NCBI GenBank assembly: GCA_027592975.1
Contig: JAQCJS010000018.1
Location: 1-10,410 of the forward strand
Source of the DNA: Chloroflexota bacterium
GTDB lineage: Bacteria > Chloroflexota > Dehalococcoidia > UBA2979
DNA: 10,410 nucleotides
Reading direction: 5' to 3'
A program made the translations under genes and the position numbers. Positions 6,621 to 10,410 of this stretch are shown one piece after another. The notes below the pieces were generated by a model. It saw only the letters and a list, made by a program, of their open reading frames with translations, was not told where the DNA came from and ran no database searches. Numbering within the stretch: position 1 is the first letter of the stretch; each line of letters begins with the position of its first letter.

Positions 6621-6657
6621 CCCTCGATGCGTATCCGCTCGCTGGGCGGATCGAGGG
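6621..6657 (-). repeat. bulged inverted repeat between tRNA-Ser and miaB
   Basis: CCCTCGA (6621-6627) pairs with TCGAGGG (6651-6657), and TCCGC (6634-6638) with GCGGA (6646-6650). This gives a 12-bp GC-rich stem with a six-base bulge on one side and a 7-base loop. It lies 8 bases beyond the tRNA CCA end on the transcribed strand. It lacks a T-tract on the transcript side, so it is not a standard intrinsic terminator; it might mark RNA processing or protect the miaB message. Structure seen, role inferred. Confidence 0.45.
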
Positions 6658-6664
6658 GGTTCGG

Positions 6665-6757
6665 TGGCGGAGGGGGAGGGATTCGAACCCTCGGTCCCAG
6701 AGAACCCGAGACAAGCGCTTAGCAGGCGCCCGCACTAGACCACTATGCGACCCCTCC
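6665..6757 (-). tRNA. tRNA-Ser(GCU)
   Basis: The minus strand folds as a class II tRNA. The acceptor stem is GGAGGGG (6757-6751) with CCCCTCC (6675-6669), followed by discriminator G and an encoded CCA (6667-6665). The D arm is GCA...TGC. The anticodon stem GGCGC/GCGCT encloses loop CTGCTAA with anticodon GCT (6723-6721), reading AGC and AGU. A variable arm of about 21 bases contains a GGTTC/GGACC stem, and the T arm is GAGGG-TTCGAAT-CCCTC. The long variable arm and anticodon agree on serine. It lies just upstream of miaB, though a tRNA reading AGY codons is not itself a MiaB substrate. Confidence 0.95.
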
Positions 6758-6770
6758 AGGCCGGACACCG

Positions 6771-6800
6771 ATGATATTCGGCGCGGTGGTCGCGCGTCGA
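6771..6800 (-). promoter_or_regulatory. predicted promoter of tRNA-Ser (and perhaps miaB-nrtR)
   Basis: On the minus strand TCGACG (6800-6795) and TATCAT (6776-6771) are 18 bases apart. The -10 matches TATAAT at five of six positions and stands out in GC-rich DNA. Transcription would start near 6764, about seven bases before the mature tRNA 5' end, as is usual for tRNA genes. No separate promoter is evident in front of miaB, so read-through is plausible. Confidence 0.55.
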
Positions 6801-6811
6801 GCGGGCGGGCG

Positions 6812-7188
6812 CTACTGATCCAGGCCGGGGCGGTTCGCCCCTGCCTCCCGGGCGATCCGGCGCGCCTCCGGCTCGGTCTCGAACTCGTCCTGGTGCCACA
6901 CCACCGGCTCCACCAGCGTGCGCCACCCGGCGCGGGCGATCACGTGGGCGGTGATGGGCGAGGTGAGGAAGAGGAACGCGATCCCAGCCAGCACGCGTGC
7001 CCCCACGCCGGCGTCCTGCGTCGCGAGCGCGGCCCCGGCCAGGACGAGCGAGGCGCCCAGCGTCACCGCCTTGGAGGTGGCGGAGAGCCGACCGTACAGA
7101 TATCCGGCATCCGGACTAGCGCCAGCGTAGCCACCAGCAGGAACAGCGCGCCGATCAGCGCGAACGCGGAGCCGATGAGCTCAAGCAT
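6812..7188 (-). pseudogene. mnhG: Mnh/Mrp cation:proton antiporter subunit G, frameshifted
   Basis: MnhG is a small three-helix subunit of the Mrp antiporter. The ATG at 7188 begins MLELIGSAFALIGALFLLVA and runs intact to RMPD (residue 29). The reading frame then changes: the conserved continuation LYGRLSATSKAVTLGASLVL is in another frame from 7099 on. Two extra bases (AT, within GATATCTG at about 7104-7097), or an equivalent one-base loss, cause this. The first frame stops at 7063 after 41 residues. The second frame is open to 6812 and could begin at GTG 7066, overlapping that stop as GTGA. Joined, the parts give 124 residues, a normal length. The break falls in the conserved RMPDxYxRxxAxxKA loop. 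It is either a true inactivating mutation or a sequence error; I cannot tell which. The start overlaps mnhF by 8 bases. Confidence 0.8.
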
Positions 7189-7462
7189 CCTCGCGCCTGC
7201 TTTCCACGAACGAGGCGAACGCCACCGTCCCCGTGAACGAGATGAGCGCGATCGCCAGCGCGATGTCGATGGTCACCGTCACGCGAGTTACCAGTGGCAC
7301 CATCGCCGCGATCGCCACCGTCAGTGCGGAGAGCACCTCCAGCGCCACCACGCGATCCAGCAGCCGGTGGCCGCGGAGGAGCACCCAGAGCACCGTGGCC
7401 ACAGCCACGGCCAGCACGCCCTGCGTCACGAACTGGAGCCCGTCCGAGATCGCCTCGATCAC
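7181..7462 (-). CDS. mnhF: Mnh/Mrp cation:proton antiporter subunit F
   Basis: The 93-residue, three-helix membrane protein shows the MnhF hallmark LLRGHRLLDRVVALEVLSALTVA (split 28-50), equivalent to the family's RGPxxxDRVVALD segment, followed by hydrophobic helices at about 46-58 and 64-86. The Asp36 and Arg37 kept here are family-conserved. The start is GTG 7462, which overlaps the mnhE stop as GTGA; no earlier start is in frame with the motif. In Mrp complexes F lies in the membrane arm beside E and G. The length and all recognisable features are intact, unlike its neighbour mnhG. Confidence 0.9.
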   Translation of the reverse strand: MIEAISDGLQFVTQGVLAVAVATVLWVLLRGHRLLDRVVALEVLSALTVAIAAMVPLVTRVTVTIDIALAIALISFTGTVAFASFVESRREDA

Positions 7463-7935
7463 CGCAGCACCTCCAGCACGCGCCGCTCGAAGCCGTCGCG
7501 GATCTCGGCGCGCGCGGCATCCGGGCCGCCGGTGGGGAGGTTGGTGTAGTGAACCAGGAAGCGCCGCTCGTCTGCGGAGACGTCCACCACCGTGGTCCCC
7601 GGCGTGATCGTCACCAGCGCCGCCAGCAGCGTCAGCTCCAGGTCGCCCTCCGCGCGCGTCTCGAAGCTGATGAGGGCGGGGCGGATGTTCTTCGGCCAGA
7701 TCAGATCGCGCGTCACGCGCAGGTTCGCAAGGACGATCTCCATCAGCGTGTACGCCAACAGCGCAACGATCGCCGTGCCGCGGCGGGTGTAGTGGGGGAG
7801 CCCCGGCACGCGCCGCGTGAACATCAGCGCCAGGAAGCCGATGATCCAGCCGAGCACGAGGTTCCCGGGCGTCACGGTTCCGGTCATGGCCATCCATGCG
7901 AGCGCCAGCAGCACGTTCCACGTGAACACGTTCAT
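7459..7935 (-). CDS. mnhE: Mnh/Mrp cation:proton antiporter subunit E
   Basis: This 158-residue subunit has the family layout: N-terminal hydrophobic helices (about 5-20 and 24-40), a third membrane region (about 55-72), then a soluble C-terminal domain with LTLLAALVTITPGTTVVDVSADERRFLVHY (split 101-130). The TPGT motif and following VDV...LxVH strands are typical of MnhE. The ATG at 7935 overlaps the mnhA stop as ATGA, with a GGGGGCGG ribosome-binding-like run about five to seven bases before it. In the canonical operon MnhE follows MnhD; here it follows a shortened MnhA directly. The stop overlaps the mnhF GTG. Confidence 0.92.
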   Translation of the reverse strand: MNVFTWNVLLALAWMAMTGTVTPGNLVLGWIIGFLALMFTRRVPGLPHYTRRGTAIVALLAYTLMEIVLANLRVTRDLIWPKNIRPALISFETRAEGDLELTLLAALVTITPGTTVVDVSADERRFLVHYTNLPTGGPDAARAEIRDGFERRVLEVLR

Positions 7936-9812
7936 CGGGCCGCCCCCAGCGCGGCGATCGCGCGGAACCTCGTCCGCGAGGTGGTGGCTGCGATCGACCC
8001 GACGACGATCACGGCAGCGCTGACCACTCCCAGGATCCCCGGCGTCGGGGAGAACGACGGCGCGCCCACGGACACGCCCCCCAGGTACGCCAGGGGCAGC
8101 ACCGCGATCACCATCGTGGTGGCGATGTAGAGCGGCAGGTTGCCGTGCTGGCTGAGACGGGTCAGCGTGCCAGCGCCCGCGAGGATCCCGTCCTGGATCG
8201 CGTCCATCGCCACGTCCGAACGGAGCGGGAGCCACGGGACGCCCGGCATCCGCCGGTGCGCGACCGCCAGCAGGCCGCCGCCCGCGATCACCACTGCGCT
8301 TACTGCGAGCACCCGGTTCCACCCCTCCCACAGCGCCAGGTGCACCTCGTACGGTCGGCCGGCAGCGGCGGCGACGGCCGGCTCCAGCGCGTGCCCCAGC
8401 AGCCCGGGAGCAGCGAAGCCGAGCACGAGACCGAGGATGGCGAGGAGGAACGGCGGAACCCACAGCGCGGGCGGCGCCTCGTGCGCGTGCTTCGGCGTCT
8501 TCGTCGCCGCGCCGAGGAACGGTGCGACGCCCGCGGCGAACGCGGCGACCAGCGTCAGCGCTCCGGCCGAGGCGATCGCGGCCACCACCAGCCACCCGTC
8601 CGGGGCGCCGAACGCGGTGATGAGTTGCTTCTCCTTCGAGAGGAACCCCATCGCGGGCGGCAGCCCGGCCATCGAGATCGCGGCGACGATGCTCGCGATG
8701 CCGAGCAGGGGCATCGGCCCGCGCAGGCCGCCCAGCAGCAGACGGTCGCGCGTCCCGGTCTCGTGGTCGATCGTCCCGGCGACCATGAACAGCGCCGCCT
8801 TGTAGCAGGCGTGCGCGATCACCGTCACGACCAGCGCCGCCATCGCCGTGCCGGTGCCCAGCCCGGCGAGCAGGATCATCGATCCGAGCGCGGAGACGGT
8901 GCTGTAAGCCAGCACGCGCTTCAGGTCTCGCTCGCGCACCGCAAGCACGGCGCCCAGGAGCAAGGTGATCCCGCCGGCGATCGGGAAGATCACCCCCCAC
9001 AGCGGCAGTCCGCCCAGCGCCGGCTGGAACCGGGCGACCAGGTAGACGCCCAGCTTCACCATCGTCGCGGAGTGCAGGTACGCAGAGACGGGGGTGGGCG
9101 CGGACATCGCCCCTGGGAGCCAGCCGTGGAACGGGAACTGTGCCGACTTGGTGAGCGCGCCGATCGCGATGAGGATCAGGGCCGCGCTCATCAGCGCCCG
9201 GTCGGCCGCCAGCACCGCCTCCCGCGTCACCTCGGAGATCCGCTCGGCGTCCAGCGCCACCGTGAGCAGTACGAGGCCCGCGAGCATGGCCAGGCCGCCG
9301 GACGCCGTGACCAGCAGCGCGTGCTGAGCGGAGCGGACCGCCTCCGGACGCTCGTGGGAGAAGCCGATCAGGGCGAAGGAGGCGATGCTTGTGACTTCCC
9401 AGCCGATGAACAGCAGCATCAGGTCGTCCGCCGTGACCGCCACCAGCATCCCGCCCTGGAAGGCGAGCAGCGCGAAGAAGAAGCGCGCGGAGCGCTCGTC
9501 GTCGCCCAGGTAGCCCAGCCCGTACCAGGCGACCAGCGCGCCCACGCCGGTGATCAGCAGCGCGAAGAGGTGGGAAAGCCCGTCCAACCGGATCGCCGTG
9601 GTCCAGCCGAGCTCCGGCACCCATGTTGCCGACCACGCGGGGACGTGCCCGTCCATCAACGCCGGCCACAGGGCGAGCAGCCACGCGAAGGAAACCGCCG
9701 ACAGCGCCAGCATCGTGATCCCGGGGAGCCGCCGCGCGCGCACGCCGAGCGCCTGCGCTCCCGGGATCAGGAGCGCAGTGACGAACGGCGCGAAGACCAC
9801 GGCTGGTAGCAC
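7932..9812 (-). CDS. mnhA: Mnh/Mrp antiporter subunit A, lacking the C-terminal DUF4040/MnhB-like region
   Basis: A polytopic protein of the NuoL/MrpA proton-pumping family. The MnhA-like start WVPELGWTTAIRLDGLSHLF (64-83) leads into the antiporter core, with conserved charged residues Glu139 (FIGWEVTS), Lys222 (ALTKSAQFPFHGWLPGAMSAPTPVSA begins near 219), Lys253 and Lys338 (HACYKAALF), plus LPPAMGFLSKE (384-394). Residues about 535-565 match the MnhA segment after the core. The protein ends at 626 with SRTRFRAIAALGAAR, just where Bacillus and Staphylococcus MnhA (about 800 residues) continue into the DUF4040 and MnhB-like domains. Start GTG 9812 is chosen because an in-frame TGA lies seven codons upstream. 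The stop overlaps mnhE as ATGA. Catalytic-core residues look intact. Whether it pumps without B, C and D partners is unknown. Confidence 0.88.
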   Translation of the reverse strand: MLPAVVFAPFVTALLIPGAQALGVRARRLPGITMLALSAVSFAWLLALWPALMDGHVPAWSATWVPELGWTTAIRLDGLSHLFALLITGVGALVAWYGLGYLGDDERSARFFFALLAFQGGMLVAVTADDLMLLFIGWEVTSIASFALIGFSHERPEAVRSAQHALLVTASGGLAMLAGLVLLTVALDAERISEVTREAVLAADRALMSAALILIAIGALTKSAQFPFHGWLPGAMSAPTPVSAYLHSATMVKLGVYLVARFQPALGGLPLWGVIFPIAGGITLLLGAVLAVRERDLKRVLAYSTVSALGSMILLAGLGTGTAMAALVVTVIAHACYKAALFMVAGTIDHETGTRDRLLLGGLRGPMPLLGIASIVAAISMAGLPPAMGFLSKEKQLITAFGAPDGWLVVAAIASAGALTLVAAFAAGVAPFLGAATKTPKHAHEAPPALWVPPFLLAILGLVLGFAAPGLLGHALEPAVAAAAGRPYEVHLALWEGWNRVLAVSAVVIAGGGLLAVAHRRMPGVPWLPLRSDVAMDAIQDGILAGAGTLTRLSQHGNLPLYIATTMVIAVLPLAYLGGVSVGAPSFSPTPGILGVVSAAVIVVGSIAATTSRTRFRAIAALGAAR

Positions 9813-10084
9813 GGAGGCGTCCCTGGTTCAGACGATCAGCGGTGTGGTGGTACGCGGTGCGGGCCCAGGGCCGGGCCTGCGGCCGGAGGGCATCACGGCA
9901 CGGTGGGCGTGATGCGGGCCTCCCGGTGGTGCACCGCCTGACACACGCCGGTGGCGGCGCGGGCATGCGCGTGGCGTTCGGGCACCGTCAGCCGTTGGGA
10001 TGCGGTCACGGCGGAGTCCGCTTTCTACAGTCGCACGCGTGTGAACGGTTCCATCCTACCCAAACCCGGCGCAGTTGGGGGGGA
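9813..10084. other. non-coding region upstream of mnhA
   Basis: This stretch contains no gene I can support. It presumably carries the mnhA promoter and leader on the minus strand, but I found no hexamer pair with good spacing; TAGGAT at 10060-10055 (minus) is a lone -10-like sequence. It holds a strong GC-rich hairpin at 9883-9926 and a shorter GGCCC/GGGCC stem near 9862-9877. Open frames across it on either strand have no recognisable protein features. Confidence 0.6.
9883..9926. repeat. strong hairpin in the mnhA leader
   Basis: GCATCACG (9890-9897) and CGTGATGC (9908-9915) form a perfect 8-bp stem with a 10-base loop. It is continued outward by GGAGG (9885-9889) with CCTCC (9919-9923) across a three-base bulge, and by two further C-G pairs past one more bulged base. 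It lies about 70-115 bases before the mnhA start. There is no T-run on either strand, so it is not a plain terminator; a structured mRNA leader or a protein site are possible. Confidence 0.5.
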
Positions 10085-10113
10085 TTGACGAAGTAGTACG
10101 GCTGTTCTAGTCT
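10085..10113 (+). promoter_or_regulatory. predicted promoter of the small membrane-protein gene
   Basis: TTGACG (10085-10090) and TAGTCT (10108-10113) lie exactly 17 bases apart. The -35 matches five of six consensus positions; the -10 keeps the important first, second and last bases. Transcription would begin near 10120, immediately before a LexA-like palindrome. Confidence 0.5.
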
Positions 10114-10126
10114 CATCGAACGGGAG

Positions 10127-10140
10127 CGAACGGACGTTCT
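10127..10140. promoter_or_regulatory. candidate LexA (SOS) box
   Basis: CGAACGGACGTTCT matches the Gram-positive LexA/DinR consensus CGAACRNRYGTTYC at every position but the last. It would occupy about +7 to +20 relative to the predicted start of transcription, where a bound repressor blocks the promoter. Extra half-sites lie around it (CGAAC at 10117, GTTCT at 10141). Whether this organism's LexA uses that consensus is not shown by the window. Confidence 0.55.
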
Positions 10141-10186
10141 GTTCTACGCCTCCCACGTTCGGATGTGCGGCTACGGGGGTTCCACC

Positions 10187-10375
10187 ATGATGTTTGCCAT
10201 CGTTCTTGGGACGATCATCGGTGCGGCGGGGATGACCCTGTTCCACCAGTGGGCACGAGGTGTGCTGATGCTCGACGAGCAGCCGACGGTGATCACACCG
10301 TCCGCGTTCCCGAGACTCGCGCCCTCCACGCGCGTGCCGCGGTACACCCCGCGTCTGTGGCACCGCGCCGCGTAG
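10187..10375 (+). CDS. small single-span membrane protein of unknown function
   Basis: The 62-residue product starts with a hydrophobic helix (about residues 2-19, MFAIVLGTIIGAAGMTLF), followed by HQWARG and a proline- and arginine-rich tail ending RVPRYTPRLWHRAA. It is thus likely anchored by its N terminus, with a short basic tail. I do not recognise a family. The ATG at 10187 is preferred because GGGGG lies seven bases upstream; ATG 10163 in the same frame would add eight residues and has no ribosome-binding site. It follows a promoter-like sequence and a near-consensus LexA box, so DNA-damage induction is possible. SOS-induced small membrane proteins such as SidA, YneA and DivS inhibit division, but no sequence similarity is claimed. 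Only 35 bases follow it, so an operon beyond the window cannot be judged. Confidence 0.55.
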   Translation: MMFAIVLGTIIGAAGMTLFHQWARGVLMLDEQPTVITPSAFPRLAPSTRVPRYTPRLWHRAA

Positions 10376-10410
10376 CCGCAACCCCGACCACGCCGGGCCA
10401 GCGGCGGGGG

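Noticed and set aside
6544..6768. 74-codon minus-strand frame ending in RGFESLPLRH-type text
   Set aside because: This is a translated tRNA gene, a common annotation artefact.
5018..7549. 843-codon open frame on the plus strand across nrtR, miaB, the tRNA and mnhG
   Set aside because: It crosses a tRNA gene and antisense coding regions with clear motifs; the composition is that of a GC shadow.
8145..9809. 554-codon plus-strand frame opposite mnhA
   Set aside because: Very rich in Arg, Gln and Glu, as expected when a hydrophobic GC-rich gene is read antisense; no motif.
7459..9966. 835-codon open frame on the minus strand that includes mnhE at its end
   Set aside because: Only the last 158 codons (from ATG 7935) encode a real protein; the rest is an alternative frame of mnhA with no domain.
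10025..10381. 118-codon minus-strand frame at the right edge
   Set aside because: It is antisense to the small membrane-protein gene and its promoter, with an arginine-rich shadow composition.

Overview
The window is high-GC (roughly 70% by eye) and densely packed, with short or overlapping gene junctions and several GTG starts. It looks like an ordinary bacterial chromosome rather than a mobile element: I see no transposase, integrase, phage gene, CRISPR array or attachment site. The MiaB and NadA sequence style, a chromosomally encoded tRNA 3'-CCA and the Gram-positive-like candidate LexA box would suit a high-GC Chloroflexota-type lineage. That placement is a low-confidence inference.

Left part (1-3234, minus strand): the de novo NAD operon nadA-nadB-nadC, which makes nicotinate mononucleotide from aspartate via quinolinate. 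nadC is cut by the window edge; its GTG start lies inside the end of nadB. Upstream of nadA is a candidate promoter whose -10 lies inside one of two tandem copies of a palindrome, GCGTA-N5-TACGC. The nadA-nadB gap holds a possible short leader ORF that ends in ATGA overlap with nadB, and a hairpin directly before the nadB start.

Middle (3235-4545, plus strand): an endonuclease/exonuclease/phosphatase-family protein, then a DUF4258-DUF2283 gene pair. These converge, with 3 bases between stop codons, on a minus-strand unit (4549-6757): tRNA-Ser(GCU), miaB and a Nudix-winged-helix regulator of the NrtR type. NrtR proteins control NAD metabolism, so the regulator sits about 1.5 kb from its probable target operon, and the tandem palindromes are its likely operators.

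Right part (6812-9812, minus strand): a Mrp/Mnh cation/proton antiporter cluster in the order A-E-F-G. The A subunit ends where the DUF4040 region should begin, B, C and D are absent, and mnhG carries a frameshift. It reads as a reduced or decaying locus, or as one whose other subunits are elsewhere. The right edge (10085-10375, plus strand) carries a promoter-like sequence, a near-consensus LexA (SOS) box and a small single-helix membrane protein. This arrangement recalls SOS-induced small division inhibitors, but the protein itself is not recognised.
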